Assembly: GCA_964535315.1 (NCBI GenBank)
Contig: CAZHTS010000093.1
Span: 1 to 17,536 of the forward strand
DNA length: 17,536 nucleotides
Direction of reading: 5' to 3'
From: CAZHTS01 sp964535315
Lineage (GTDB): Bacteria > Chloroflexota > Anaerolineae > Anaerolineales > Anaerolineaceae
A program made the position numbers and the translations under genes. The notes below the pieces were generated by a model. That model ran no database searches. It had not been told where the DNA came from and saw nothing but the letters and a program-made list of their open reading frames with translations. Shown piece by piece: positions 1 through 8,288 of the stretch. Numbering within the stretch: position 1 is the first letter of the stretch; each line of letters begins with the position of its first letter.

Positions 1-27
1 GATTGGGCGGGGTAGCCGCACCGTCCC

Positions 28-1080
28 TCAGAGTATCTCTGTCACTTTACTGCAGCGCGTAAAATAGCCGGGGTTGTGCCCGTGGAGCAGGCCCAACGCC
101 ACCGAGATGACCTGCGCCGGAAGGATTTCTAGCACGCCGGTCAGGCAGGGCGTTCCGGTGGGCAGGTGGAACGGGGTGGTTGTCTCACCGGCGCGGTCCA
201 CGAGTTCTGCCTTGCCACCGGCGGTGCGAATGTCGGCCAGCAGGTTGGCGTTGAGCGGCCGGCCAGGGCCTTCGCCGGCGTATACCAGGGTGAACACGTC
301 CGGCGTCACCATTTCAAACGGGCCGTGCCGGAAAGCCGCACTGCTCATGCCCTCGGCATGGAAGTGCGCCGCTTCTTTGATGATCAACCCGCCCGTGCCG
401 GCGGCGGCCAGCGATTCCCCCCGGCCTACCAGAAACAGGCTGCGCACCCCTTGCAGGGTTTGCCGGGTCGTGTCCAGGTATTCGTCCCAGTGGGTGAGGT
501 AGCGCTGCGTCTGGGCGACCGTGTTTTGAGCGGCTGCCAGTGTGCTGGCGGTGGGTTGCCCGGTCAGCCAGTCTGCCAACAGGGCCAGGGCGGTGAGCGT
601 GGCGATGTACGACTTGCACGATACTGTGGACTCGCTGCCGCCGTGGGTCAGGACGAGCGCAGTCGCTTTTTGCGCCAGCGGGCTCTCGGCTGAATTGGTG
701 ACGCCCACAATATGACAGTCTGCCGGGGCCATGTCCAACAGTTGCACGGTCTCGGCGCTCTTCCCCGACTGTGAAACCGCCACCACCAGGCAGTCGGGGG
801 CCAGCAGCCGGCCGGCAAACTGCACCAGTTCTGACGTTTCGATCATGAGCGACGATATGCCACCGGCGATCAATTTTAGATGAAGCGGGTGCAGAGCATG
901 GTAGGAAGAGCCCATGCCGGTCAGCACCACCTGGCGCAGCTGGCGATTTTCCAGCCGCCTGGCAAACGGGGTAAAGATGCCAGGGTCGAGGACTGACAGT
1001 CCGTCGAGGGTGTTTTGCAACGCGGCAGGCTGCTGGTGGATATCTTTTGCGTAGGCGTTTTCACTGAGATCGATGTTCAT
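28..1080 (-). CDS. Double-SIS sugar-phosphate isomerase/deaminase (GlmS isomerase-domain / AgaS-like)
   Basis: This 350-aa protein consists of two SIS domains (about residues 45-140 and 205-330) and lacks the glutaminase domain of full GlmS, so it probably aldo-keto isomerises or deaminates an amino-sugar 6-phosphate in the cytoplasm. Visible motifs are SQSGKS (103-108, phosphosugar binding) and the KE...HAEG and FRHGP segments, whose E236 and H252 match the GlmS catalytic Glu and His. The C-terminal SKVTEIL keeps a Lys (345) at the place of the GlmS catalytic lysine. A longer reading starts at 1101, but the ATG at 1080 forms a 4-nt ATGA overlap with the stop of the upstream ROK kinase, so 1080 is preferred. 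It is the last gene of the minus-strand run seen here. Translational coupling to the kinase suggests it uses the kinase product or a deacetylated derivative. The exact substrate is not readable from sequence; it is a paralogue of the protein at 15470-16507. Confidence 0.85.
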   Translation of the reverse strand: MNIDLSENAYAKDIHQQPAALQNTLDGLSVLDPGIFTPFARRLENRQLRQVVLTGMGSSYHALHPLHLKLIAGGISSLMIETSELVQFAGRLLAPDCLVVAVSQSGKSAETVQLLDMAPADCHIVGVTNSAESPLAQKATALVLTHGGSESTVSCKSYIATLTALALLADWLTGQPTASTLAAAQNTVAQTQRYLTHWDEYLDTTRQTLQGVRSLFLVGRGESLAAAGTGGLIIKEAAHFHAEGMSSAAFRHGPFEMVTPDVFTLVYAGEGPGRPLNANLLADIRTAGGKAELVDRAGETTTPFHLPTGTPCLTGVLEILPAQVISVALGLLHGHNPGYFTRCSKVTEIL

Positions 1081-1967
1081 GATGGGTTCCGTTGGAGCCA
1101 TACCTGGGCGGCGCCCGCCAGACCGGCGTCACGGCCCAGTTCGGCGCTGCGCATCTGAGTTTTCTCGAAAGGCACCAGCCCGCAACTGGTGCGGATGGTG
1201 CTGGCGATTTTCTCATCGAACAGTTTTCTGCTTTGCATTACCCCGCCGCCCAGGGCGATGACGTCGGGGACAAAGAGAGAAACCAGATTGGCCAGACCAA
1301 TTCCCAGGTAGACGCCTTCCTGTTCGACCGCCAGCAGCGCCTGTTCGTCGCCCTGCAGGGCGGCGGCGCATACTTCGGCGGCCGAGGCGCGTTTTCCGCG
1401 CCGGGCAAGGGCCGGCCCACTGGCCAGGCTTTCCCAGCAGCCGCTGGCGCCGCAGAAGCACAACGGGCCGCGGGGGTCGATGACGTGGTGCCCGATTTCG
1501 GGGTGTGAGTCGTCTGCGCCGCGGTATAGCTTGCCATCCAGTACAATGCCGCCGCCGATGCCGGTGCTGACGGTGAGATAGATGAAGCGCCGGGCGCCGC
1601 GCCCTGCGCCCCAGGCGTATTCGCCCAGGGCGGCGGCGTCGGCGTCGTTCTCCAGGGCGGCGGATACGCCAAACTCGTCCTGGAGCCGCTCGACGATGTT
1701 GAAGCCGCCCCAGCCGGGCAAAAACTCGTTTCGCTCCAGGCAGCCGGTGATCGGCTGCACCGGCCCGGTACAACCAATGCCGATGCCTTCCAGCGCCTCA
1801 CCCGCCTGGGCGGCGGTCTGGCGCAGCGCCTGGATAATGCGCCGCACGCCGTCTTCCCGGCCTTTTTCGGGTTGGGTGGGGAACTCCGTGCGGGACAGCA
1901 CTGCGCCGCGCCGGCTGAACATGCCGATTGCAAATTTGGTACCGCCAATATCTACTGCGCCAATCAT
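1077..1967 (-). CDS. ROK-family sugar kinase, probably ManNAc/GlcNAc kinase
   Basis: This 296-aa protein has the usual ROK length and features. The N-terminal phosphate-binding motif DIGGTK is at residues 6-11 and the catalytic Asp is in ENDAD (D108). EIGHH is at 157-161, followed by the zinc-binding pattern C-x-C-G-x-x-G-C-x-E at 170-179. ROK enzymes phosphorylate glucose, GlcNAc, ManNAc, fructose or similar sugars at O6 using ATP; all the zinc ligands are present, so this is an enzyme and not a ROK repressor (there is no N-terminal HTH). Overlaps of 4 nt on both sides (permease stop upstream, SIS start downstream) tie it to sugar import and isomerisation. NanE in the same gene run argues for ManNAc (NanK-like) or GlcNAc as substrate, but this is inferred from context; a glucokinase role cannot be excluded. 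Confidence 0.9.
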   Translation of the reverse strand: MIGAVDIGGTKFAIGMFSRRGAVLSRTEFPTQPEKGREDGVRRIIQALRQTAAQAGEALEGIGIGCTGPVQPITGCLERNEFLPGWGGFNIVERLQDEFGVSAALENDADAAALGEYAWGAGRGARRFIYLTVSTGIGGGIVLDGKLYRGADDSHPEIGHHVIDPRGPLCFCGASGCWESLASGPALARRGKRASAAEVCAAALQGDEQALLAVEQEGVYLGIGLANLVSLFVPDVIALGGGVMQSRKLFDEKIASTIRTSCGLVPFEKTQMRSAELGRDAGLAGAAQVWLQRNPS

Positions 1968-2803
1968 CCCTTTACCGCTCCTGAGGTCATACCTTCAATA
2001 AATTTGCGCTGCATCAATAAAAAGACCAGGATCATCGGCAGAGCGCTCAGCACTGTGCCGGCCATCGTCTGCGCCATATTCGAGGTGTTTTTCATGTGTA
2101 ACTGCGCCAGGCCGACCGGCAGGGTGTACAACGCTTCCGAACTGAGTGCGATCCTGGGCCACAGGAAGTCATTCCAGGCGTTCATAAAGGTCAGGATGAC
2201 CAGTGTGGCGACCCCGGGTGTGGCCAGCGGGGCGACCACCCGCCAGAAGACGCCGAACTCGCCGCAGCCGTCGATGCGGGCAGCGTCGAGCAGGTCGTCC
2301 GGAATGTTGAGCAGGTACTGGCGCATCAGGAAGATGCCGAAGATGCTGGTTAGATTGGGGACGATCAATGCCAGATAAGTGTTGTTCCAGCCCAACGCGG
2401 CCAGAATCCGGTACAGGGGGATCAGGTTGACCTGGAACGGCACCATCAGGCCCATCAACATCAGGAAGAAGATTTTATCTTTGCCCGGGAAGGAGAGCTT
2501 GGCAAAGGCGTAAGCCGCCAGCGTGTCGAAAAAGACGTGGGCGATGGTGATGGCGCCCGCCACCAGCACGCTGTTCAAGAAGTATCTGCCGAAATGGATC
2601 TTGTTCAATACATCCAGATAGTTTTGCAGGGTGATGGGGTTGGGCCACCACTGCGGCGGATTGGTGTACACAAACTGTTCCAGTTTCAACGATGTGCTAA
2701 CCGACCAGTAGAACGGCAGGATCATCAACAGCGAGGAGGCGATCAGCAGCAGGTAGATGCCCACGCGGGCGAGCAGGTAGAGTGGACGGGTACGAGTGGT
2801 CAT
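1964..2803 (-). CDS. CUT1 ABC sugar permease, MalG type (system 1)
   Basis: Inner-membrane permease of 279 aa with about six hydrophobic segments. The cytoplasmic EAA loop (DAARIDGCGEFGVFWRVVAP, followed by LATPG) contacts the ATPase in this family. The GMTSGAVKG-type C-terminus is typical of MalG-like CUT1 subunits. A GTG at 2809 gives two extra residues, but the ATG at 2803 is preceded by a GAGGTG Shine-Dalgarno 5 nt upstream, so 2803 is chosen. It follows the MalF-type subunit by 8 nt and overlaps the ROK kinase start by 4 nt. It should pair with the 2812-3702 subunit and binding protein 1. The substrate is unknown; an oligosaccharide or amino-sugar glycan is inferred from the neighbours. 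No ABC ATPase gene is present in the window. Confidence 0.92.
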   Translation of the reverse strand: MTTRTRPLYLLARVGIYLLLIASSLLMILPFYWSVSTSLKLEQFVYTNPPQWWPNPITLQNYLDVLNKIHFGRYFLNSVLVAGAITIAHVFFDTLAAYAFAKLSFPGKDKIFFLMLMGLMVPFQVNLIPLYRILAALGWNNTYLALIVPNLTSIFGIFLMRQYLLNIPDDLLDAARIDGCGEFGVFWRVVAPLATPGVATLVILTFMNAWNDFLWPRIALSSEALYTLPVGLAQLHMKNTSNMAQTMAGTVLSALPMILVFLLMQRKFIEGMTSGAVKG

Positions 2804-2811
2804 ATTCACCT

Positions 2812-3702
2812 CTACGCCTTATCTTTCGATAGTCTGAGCTCGATCAGGGAGAAGACGACCAGGATGGCGAACAGCGTATAGGCAATGGCCGACGCATACC
2901 CCAATCTCAAATCCAGAAACCGGGTGTATAGCTGGTAGACGACGGTGGTGGTGCTGTTAAACGGCCCGCCCTGGGTCATGACAAACATTTGATCGAAGAC
3001 CTGGTAACTGCCGATGACGCCATAGATGTACACGAAAGCGATTACCGGTCTGAGCTGCGGAACGGTGATGTTGAAAAATCGTTGGATGACGTTGGCGCCG
3101 TCGATCATGGCGGCCTCATACAGTTCTTTGGGAATGGATTGCAGCGCGGCCAGAAAAACGACCGTTTCAAAGCCGAACCCCTGCCAGATGCTGGCAATGG
3201 AGACGGAGATCATCGCCACGTTGGGGTTGGTCAACCAGCCCACCGGCTGGAGGCCGAGATTGACCAGTACGGTGTTGAACAGGCCGTTCTGGTTGTACAA
3301 CATCACCCAGATGGTCGAGACTACCACCAGAGAGGTCATCACCGGCAGGAAATAGGCGGTGCGAAAGAGTGATTGCAGCCTGACCTTCTGGTTGAGCAGG
3401 ATGGCGGTTAGCAGCCCCAGAGTGGGGCCGATGGCCATGCCCAGAATGACAAAGAGGGTCGTGTTCCACAGCGATTGCAAAAAGTAGCGGTCCCGGGTAA
3501 AGAGGTCGATGTAATTTTGCAGACCGATAAATTTGGGCGGCTGCAATCCGCTGTAGTCGTTGAGACTCCACCAGAAAGACACCAGCATCGGCACGAGCAG
3601 AAAAATGGTAAATGATAGCAGTGGGACGGCGATAAACAGATAGGGCATGAAGTACTTTTTGAAACCGCGCCGTATGGGATTGGAAACGATACCGGTTGCC
3701 AT
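2812..3702 (-). CDS. CUT1 ABC sugar permease, MalF type (system 1)
   Basis: Inner-membrane permease of 296 aa with an N-terminal cytoplasmic stretch and about six membrane segments. The EAA loop reads ELYEAAMIDGANVIQRFFNI, followed by TVPQLRP. The FLPVMTSLVVVSTIW and QGFGFETVVFLAAL segments are typical of MalF/UgpA-like CUT1 proteins. The ATG at 3702 has a strong GAGGAGG Shine-Dalgarno 3 nt upstream. It sits 88 bp after binding protein 1, and that gap contains a 12-bp hairpin. It resembles the 9152-10030 permease closely enough to suggest cassette duplication. It forms the heterodimeric channel with the MalG-type protein encoded immediately downstream. Confidence 0.92.
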   Translation of the reverse strand: MATGIVSNPIRRGFKKYFMPYLFIAVPLLSFTIFLLVPMLVSFWWSLNDYSGLQPPKFIGLQNYIDLFTRDRYFLQSLWNTTLFVILGMAIGPTLGLLTAILLNQKVRLQSLFRTAYFLPVMTSLVVVSTIWVMLYNQNGLFNTVLVNLGLQPVGWLTNPNVAMISVSIASIWQGFGFETVVFLAALQSIPKELYEAAMIDGANVIQRFFNITVPQLRPVIAFVYIYGVIGSYQVFDQMFVMTQGGPFNSTTTVVYQLYTRFLDLRLGYASAIAYTLFAILVVFSLIELRLSKDKA

Positions 3703-3740
3703 AAGCCTCCTCGATCAATCTCCGCGGGGATCATGATTGT

Positions 3741-3768
3741 GAGTTGGCTGTCCGCAGACAGCCAACTC
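3741..3768 (-). promoter_or_regulatory. Strong intercistronic hairpin between binding protein 1 and its permease
   Basis: The arms GAGTTGGCTGTC (3741-3752) and GACAGCCAACTC (3757-3768) are perfect 12-bp complements around a 4-nt loop. The hairpin lies 22 bp after the binding-protein stop and 38 bp before the permease start. There is no U-tract after it on the minus-strand transcript, so it does not look like a full terminator. By analogy with malE-malF and other binding-protein operons, it may stabilise the upstream message or cause partial termination, giving more binding protein than permease. Confidence 0.7.
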
Positions 3769-3790
3769 GAGAGAAAGAAGAGTGCGTTAC

Positions 3791-5056
3791 TTATTTTTGC
3801 AAGGCCTCTGTGGCGACCTTTGCTGCTTCGTCCAGCGCTTCTTGCACCGGCTTTTGTCCGGCGCCGATCTTTTCTAACGCCTGCGAAATGGCCACATCGA
3901 TATCGTTCCACTGGCGTACGTAGGGATAATGTTTGGCGCTCTTCAAGGCGTCGAGGAAGACGTCGAACACTTTTTCATTGCCGAAATACGGATCGGCGGC
4001 GTTGACTTCGGCGCTTTGCAGGGCGGCGGTCAGGGCGGGGGCTGCGCCGGCGGTCTTGTAGACCTGCACCTGGTTCTCAACGCGCATGGCGTATTCGATG
4101 AATTTCCAGGCGGCTTCTTTGTTCTTGGATTGAGCCGGGATGACCAGACCGGTGCCGCCCAGATACGAACCAGGCTGTTTGCTGTACGGCTGCGGGGCGA
4201 TCTTCCACTTGCCGGCCATTTCGGGGGCGGCGCTCTTCAGGATGCCCATGTTATAAGGGCCGTCGGAGAACATGGCGATGCGGCCATCTTTGATGCCCTG
4301 GATGCGCTCGCCCTGATCGGCGCCCCAGTAGATGGCCGATTTGTCGGCGAGCAGGTTGGCAAAGGTTTGAATGGCCTCGACCGATTCGGGTGAGTTAAAG
4401 ATGACGGTTTTGTTGTCTTCGCTGAGCAGCGAGCCGCCATTCTGGAAGATCCACTGCGAACCGTGAAACGTATCGGGCAGCCACTGGTAGCGGTATTTGT
4501 CGCCTTCGGCCAGCTTCTTGGAAACTTCGGCCAGTTCGGCCCAGGTCTTGGGGGGCTGCAAGCCCTTCTGCTCGAATAGATCGGCGCGATAGTACAGGGC
4601 GTAGGCGTCGAAATCATACAGGGCGGCGACGATTTTGCCGTTGTAGGTGATCGATTCGAGCGCACCGGGGGCATAGGCGTCTTTCCAGGCGACGCCGTTC
4701 AGTTTTCCGCCGGAGAGGCCGTCCAGTTCGCTAAAGGCGCCCAGCGCCGCAAATTTGGGCAGCCAGGTCATGTCCAACGTTACCATGTCCGGCGGGGTGC
4801 CGCCGGTGAGGACGACGTTGAGCTTCTCCAGGGTGGTTTTCCAGTCCATGCTTTCAAACTGAACGGTGATGTTGGGGTTTTCCTTTTGAAAGCCCTCGAT
4901 CAGCGGTTTGACCGGCGTGGTTTCGCCGTAATAGTCCCAGACCGTGATGGTAACTTTTTCATCAGCGGCTTTGGGGGCCGCCGCCGGTTGGGCGTTGCAG
5001 GCGCTCAATACGATGGCAACCATCAGCACGATCGAAAAAACAAGCCTTTTCTTCAT
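3791..5056 (-). CDS. Extracellular sugar-binding lipoprotein, family 1 SBP (system 1)
   Basis: This 421-aa CUT1 solute-binding protein starts with a lipoprotein signal peptide. The lipobox is LSAC with the acylated Cys at residue 20, followed by a short Ala/Pro linker, so it is anchored outside the membrane. The family 1 fold starts at about residue 35 (VTITVWDYYG). The segment TTPVKPLI and the block YDFDAYALYYRADLFE (147-162) also occur, the latter identically, in the second binding protein at 10100-11572; the two are paralogues. The ATG at 5056 has an AAGGAG Shine-Dalgarno 5-6 nt upstream. It presumably captures an oligosaccharide for the two permeases downstream. The ligand cannot be named; aromatic residues (W98, Y155, Y156 and others) are consistent with carbohydrate stacking. 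Confidence 0.92.
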   Translation of the reverse strand: MKKRLVFSIVLMVAIVLSACNAQPAAAPKAADEKVTITVWDYYGETTPVKPLIEGFQKENPNITVQFESMDWKTTLEKLNVVLTGGTPPDMVTLDMTWLPKFAALGAFSELDGLSGGKLNGVAWKDAYAPGALESITYNGKIVAALYDFDAYALYYRADLFEQKGLQPPKTWAELAEVSKKLAEGDKYRYQWLPDTFHGSQWIFQNGGSLLSEDNKTVIFNSPESVEAIQTFANLLADKSAIYWGADQGERIQGIKDGRIAMFSDGPYNMGILKSAAPEMAGKWKIAPQPYSKQPGSYLGGTGLVIPAQSKNKEAAWKFIEYAMRVENQVQVYKTAGAAPALTAALQSAEVNAADPYFGNEKVFDVFLDALKSAKHYPYVRQWNDIDVAISQALEKIGAGQKPVQEALDEAAKVATEALQK

Positions 5057-5093
5057 CTTTTCTCCTTCTTGAACTGCCTGAGTTGTAAAAGAA

Positions 5094-5107
5094 ACGACAA
5101 GCGTCGT
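5094..5107 (-). other. Small 5-bp inverted repeat in the DUF4434-SBP1 gap
   Basis: ACGAC and GTCGT flank a 4-nt loop in the 72-bp gap between the DUF4434 gene and binding protein 1. The stem is short and has no U-tract. It could be a weak structure in the binding-protein leader, but chance is a fair explanation. Confidence 0.25.
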
Positions 5108-5128
5108 GTCTTGCGGTAATCCCGGTGT

Positions 5129-6178
5129 CTATTTTTGTGCGGCGACGTAGGCGCGATAGGCTTCGAGCACTTTGGGGTCGTTTCCGAAGAGCGGCGACAT
5201 GGCTGCATTGAATGAAAACGTGACGATCTTATCGACGTAAGGCGCGGCGGCCTGATGCTGCCGGATCAAGCGCTGGATGGGGGCGGGATGATTGGCGGCC
5301 GATTCACTGACGAAATTCTCCAGGTCGTCCCAGCATTGTTTTCCGGCGGCGTGGGCGCCGTCGCAGACTGCCTTGAACCAGACGGGCAAGTCTTCAACCG
5401 TGGCGTGGTCGACGCCGACGCCATCCTGCAACATGAGGATGTCGATGCCGGTTTGCGTGAGCACCTCCTGCCAGAACGTGCCCCATTCGGCGGCCGACAG
5501 CCCCTCGTTGACGTTAAAGTAAGGCGCAATGCTGGTCTTGAGTCCGGGGTTTAGCCGGTGAAGGTGGTCGGCGACGGTGTTGAGCGCATCGATCATGTTT
5601 TGTCGTTGGGTGGCATCTGTGGTGTAACCCGAAACGTTGTCCATCTCCCAGTTAATGTACCAGCCGGTCAGGACGCCGGGGTAACGCGGGGCGTAGGTGG
5701 TGTAGATTTCGCTGGCAACCCGGTTCATTTTTTGCGCCTCAGACATCAACCAGGCGCGGTCGCTGCCCTGCCTGTCCCACCATTCTTCGCTGAAGGCCAG
5801 ACCCATGAATACTTTGAGGTTGTGTTTTTGGGCGGCGGCCAGGCCGGCCTCGATCTGGTCGTACGGGGAATTTTGCTTCCAGCCTTCGAGGCGGGTGGGG
5901 TAGATGGTGGTATGGTCTTTGGAATTGGCCGTCCATTGGAAGATGAACAGATCCATCCCCAATTCCTGCATCAGGCGGAATTCCTGATCCAGCTTCTCTG
6001 GCGTGTAGTCATCGAGCGTCCAGGGTTGGGTGAAAGAACCGCTGGTGATGGGTTGGATGGTGGGCAGCGGCGCCCTGCCGGGAACGGCCGTGGCAGGGGC
6101 GGGGCTGTTCCCGGGCGGCGTGCAGGCCGCCAGCAGGATGCAAAATGTTGCCAGAAGTGAGCCCAGGTTCTTCTTCAC
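5129..6178 (-). CDS. DUF4434 lipoprotein, putative TIM-barrel glycan-active protein
   Basis: This 349-aa protein has a lipoprotein signal (lipobox LAAC, Cys at residue 19) and a Pro/Ala linker, then a domain resembling DUF4434. Visible landmarks are GSFTQPW (47-53), a repeated pattern of strand plus helix as in a beta/alpha barrel, GWYINWEMDN (172-181), LQDGVG (250-255) and DDLENF (284-289). In glycoside hydrolase barrels acidic residues at such strand ends are catalytic; E178 and E287 are candidates, but this is inference because no activity is established for the family that I can cite. It starts with GTG only 6 bp after the glycosidase stop, so the two are co-expressed. One is predicted outside the membrane and one in the cytoplasm. 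A plausible role is trimming glycans at the cell surface before import. Confidence 0.75.
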   Translation of the reverse strand: MKKNLGSLLATFCILLAACTPPGNSPAPATAVPGRAPLPTIQPITSGSFTQPWTLDDYTPEKLDQEFRLMQELGMDLFIFQWTANSKDHTTIYPTRLEGWKQNSPYDQIEAGLAAAQKHNLKVFMGLAFSEEWWDRQGSDRAWLMSEAQKMNRVASEIYTTYAPRYPGVLTGWYINWEMDNVSGYTTDATQRQNMIDALNTVADHLHRLNPGLKTSIAPYFNVNEGLSAAEWGTFWQEVLTQTGIDILMLQDGVGVDHATVEDLPVWFKAVCDGAHAAGKQCWDDLENFVSESAANHPAPIQRLIRQHQAAAPYVDKIVTFSFNAAMSPLFGNDPKVLEAYRAYVAAQK

Positions 6179-6184
6179 GATGGT

Positions 6185-8227
6185 TTATTCTTCCCAGGCG
6201 ATGACCGCGCCATCGTATCCGGCGACTTCGATTTGGATCTGGTTGTGATCGAGGGCCAGCGGCGTGATTTGATCCGCCTGGATGTGTTGGGCGGCTTTGA
6301 GGCGCAGGGCGCTGCTGACGGTTACAAGCTGTTTTTGGGCCTGATGGTTGGCCAGGACGGCGTAACCGCGGCCTTTCCCCACCAGGGCGGCGATCTCGAC
6401 CGATGGCCGGTCGGTGTGGAACAAGGGCTGCACGCCGCCGGCCTGGGCCAGGCTGCGATAGATGCGCTGCGTGTCTTCTGCCCGGTCGAAGGCGGCGGGG
6501 GTTTCGGCCAGATAGCCCTCCAACGGATAGGTGCACAGCAACACCTTGCCCCTGCCGTAATCGTGCAGGATGATGGCCGGGCGCTGCTGCTGGTCGACGG
6601 CGAGCACTTCGCCGTCCAGTACGTCCACGCTGGCCGGCCAGTGGCGCGGGTTGGACGCATCCAGCCGGTAGTGGAAGACACTCCCCGCCGGGATTTCTCC
6701 GAAATCTTTGACGAAGGTCAATTCGGCTTCTTCTACCGGGTAGTGATCCGCCAGGACAGCGCCGAACAGGTCGGCCATCTCGGGGATGGCGACGTCGGCG
6801 CAGACGGATACGTAGACTACGCCGCCCGAGCGGGCGTAGTCGCGGACGCCGTCCCAGAAGGTGGTGTGGACGTGCGCCAGGTTGAGTTCGGTGCTGGTCA
6901 GGGGCGCCGGGAGGAGGAGCATGGGGTGCTGCGCCCAATCGGAGTATTCGCGAGGCATATCCACCTTGAGGCCTGCACGGCGGGCGAGGATAAAGGCATT
7001 GAGCCAGGTGCGGGTGATGCAGACGTTGGCGGCGCCGGTGTCGAAGCCGTCTTGAACCGAGGTGTAGGGAATGGGGCTGGGCTGGGTGAGCCCCAATTTC
7101 TTGAAGTCGCCGTGTGGTTTGGCCCATTCGTGCGGCACGATCAACGCCGCTTCACCGCGGGCCGGTTCTACGTCGCTGAAATCCATGCGAGCGAGCAGGC
7201 GGGCGAAGTCGCGCAATACGCTGCCGCGCGGCCGGTCCTGACGATCCCAGGTGGTCAGGCCGAACTGCGTTTCGTGGGGGGCGCGGAGATAGGGCGTCTG
7301 CTTAAACAAGTCGGGGGCGGCGTCGGTGTAACACCAGGGCAAGAAGCCGCAGGCGCCGTTGGCCAGCCCGGAATACAGCGTGACGCGGTCGAAGGCGGCG
7401 ATCTTTTCCGGGCTGTATTGGGCCGAAGAGGCGCCGAATTCGTGGATCATGACGGGCCTGCCGGCGCCGCGGGAGAGCGTGGTCTGGAACGCTCCGCCGT
7501 AGGTGCCCCGTTCCGAGAGCATGGGATCGGGGAAACGGTCGGGGGTGTAGATGGTGTAGGGGTGTACGGAGAAGAAATCCACTTCTGCGGCGATGGTGTC
7601 GGGGCGGAAGGGGCCGTGAGCCATGTCTTCCATGGATGTTCCCACGCACAGGATGTGCTGGGGATCGTATCTACGCAGGGCGCCGGCGATCAGGCGCGTC
7701 CAATTGATTGCCATGGCGTCGGTGGTCGAACCGGCCACGATCCAGAAAGGCGGCTCGTCGGTGAGATCCCAGGCCAGGATGGCGGGTTCACCGCGGTAGC
7801 GCCGGGCAAATTCGGCGGCGTGCTCGGTTTGCAGGCGCAGCATTTCGGGGTCCTGGTGGGGGTGGCGGCCCTGGCGCCAGGGGACGTCCCAATACGCTTC
7901 GCCAACCTCGCCGCCGATGAACAGGGTGGGGTGTAAATAGAGCTCGTATTGGTGCGAGAGGCGGATGAACGCGTCCAGTTGTTCGAACGCCTGCGGGTTG
8001 TATACGCCGGGGTAGGGTTCAAACCAGGCCCAGAACAGATCGATGCGCACCGTGTTGAACCCCAGGTCTTTCATTTTGGCGTAGTCGGCCTCCAGATCGG
8101 CGGCGTCCCAGGCGATGGGCCAATGCAACCCGGTTTTGGCCGGCACCCAATGGGCGCCGATGGGGATGAAGCGCTTCCCATCTCGAAGCAGATAATGATC
8201 CTTACAGGCAACAGGAAGGAGAGCCAT
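6185..8227 (-). CDS. Cytoplasmic GH-A glycoside hydrolase, GH5-like with trimerisation-type domain
   Basis: This 680-aa protein has three parts. An N-terminal TIM barrel (about 1-350) carries a putative acid/base in LAWDLTDEPPF (E158) and a nucleophile in MIHEFG (E263), the clan GH-A spacing. A flavodoxin/GATase-like domain (about 430-515), as in trimeric GH42 and some GH5 enzymes, follows. The C-terminus is a small beta domain. There is no signal peptide, so it acts on imported sugars. The residue before E158 is Asp, where clan GH-A usually has Asn. An upstream ATG at 8242 lacks a ribosome site, while the ATG at 8227 has GAGGT about 8 nt upstream, so 8227 is chosen. The architecture recalls GH5_18 beta-mannosidases that cleave Man-beta-1,4-GlcNAc from N-glycans. 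That assignment is inference; beta-galactosidase or beta-glucosidase activity is also possible. Confidence 0.82.
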   Translation of the reverse strand: MALLPVACKDHYLLRDGKRFIPIGAHWVPAKTGLHWPIAWDAADLEADYAKMKDLGFNTVRIDLFWAWFEPYPGVYNPQAFEQLDAFIRLSHQYELYLHPTLFIGGEVGEAYWDVPWRQGRHPHQDPEMLRLQTEHAAEFARRYRGEPAILAWDLTDEPPFWIVAGSTTDAMAINWTRLIAGALRRYDPQHILCVGTSMEDMAHGPFRPDTIAAEVDFFSVHPYTIYTPDRFPDPMLSERGTYGGAFQTTLSRGAGRPVMIHEFGASSAQYSPEKIAAFDRVTLYSGLANGACGFLPWCYTDAAPDLFKQTPYLRAPHETQFGLTTWDRQDRPRGSVLRDFARLLARMDFSDVEPARGEAALIVPHEWAKPHGDFKKLGLTQPSPIPYTSVQDGFDTGAANVCITRTWLNAFILARRAGLKVDMPREYSDWAQHPMLLLPAPLTSTELNLAHVHTTFWDGVRDYARSGGVVYVSVCADVAIPEMADLFGAVLADHYPVEEAELTFVKDFGEIPAGSVFHYRLDASNPRHWPASVDVLDGEVLAVDQQQRPAIILHDYGRGKVLLCTYPLEGYLAETPAAFDRAEDTQRIYRSLAQAGGVQPLFHTDRPSVEIAALVGKGRGYAVLANHQAQKQLVTVSSALRLKAAQHIQADQITPLALDHNQIQIEVAGYDGAVIAWEE

Positions 8228-8267
8228 GAACGTGTACCTCACTCATAGCGGGGAAAAAGAGTTTGTA

Positions 8268-8287
8268 TCGGCCGAGGGGCCGGCCGA
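8268..8287 (-). terminator. GC-rich hairpin after the MalG-type permease, weak terminator/attenuator
   Basis: TCGGCC (8268-8273) and GGCCGA (8282-8287) form a 6-bp GC-rich stem with an 8-nt loop immediately after the permease stop. On the minus-strand transcript a CUUUUU run follows about 10 nt later, farther than in a classical intrinsic terminator. It may partly uncouple the transporter cassette from the glycosidase downstream. Confidence 0.4.
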
Positions 8288-8288
8288 A

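Noticed and set aside
6009..7127. Minus-strand open frame of 372 codons overlapping the glycosidase and the DUF4434 gene
   Set aside because: Composition is Arg/Pro/Gly/His-rich with no recognisable domain, as expected of an out-of-frame reading.
6233..7936. Long plus-strand open frame of 567 codons
   Set aside because: It runs antisense to the glycosidase, whose motifs, start and operon position are convincing. Long antisense frames are common in GC-rich coding DNA, and this one has no domain or ribosome site.
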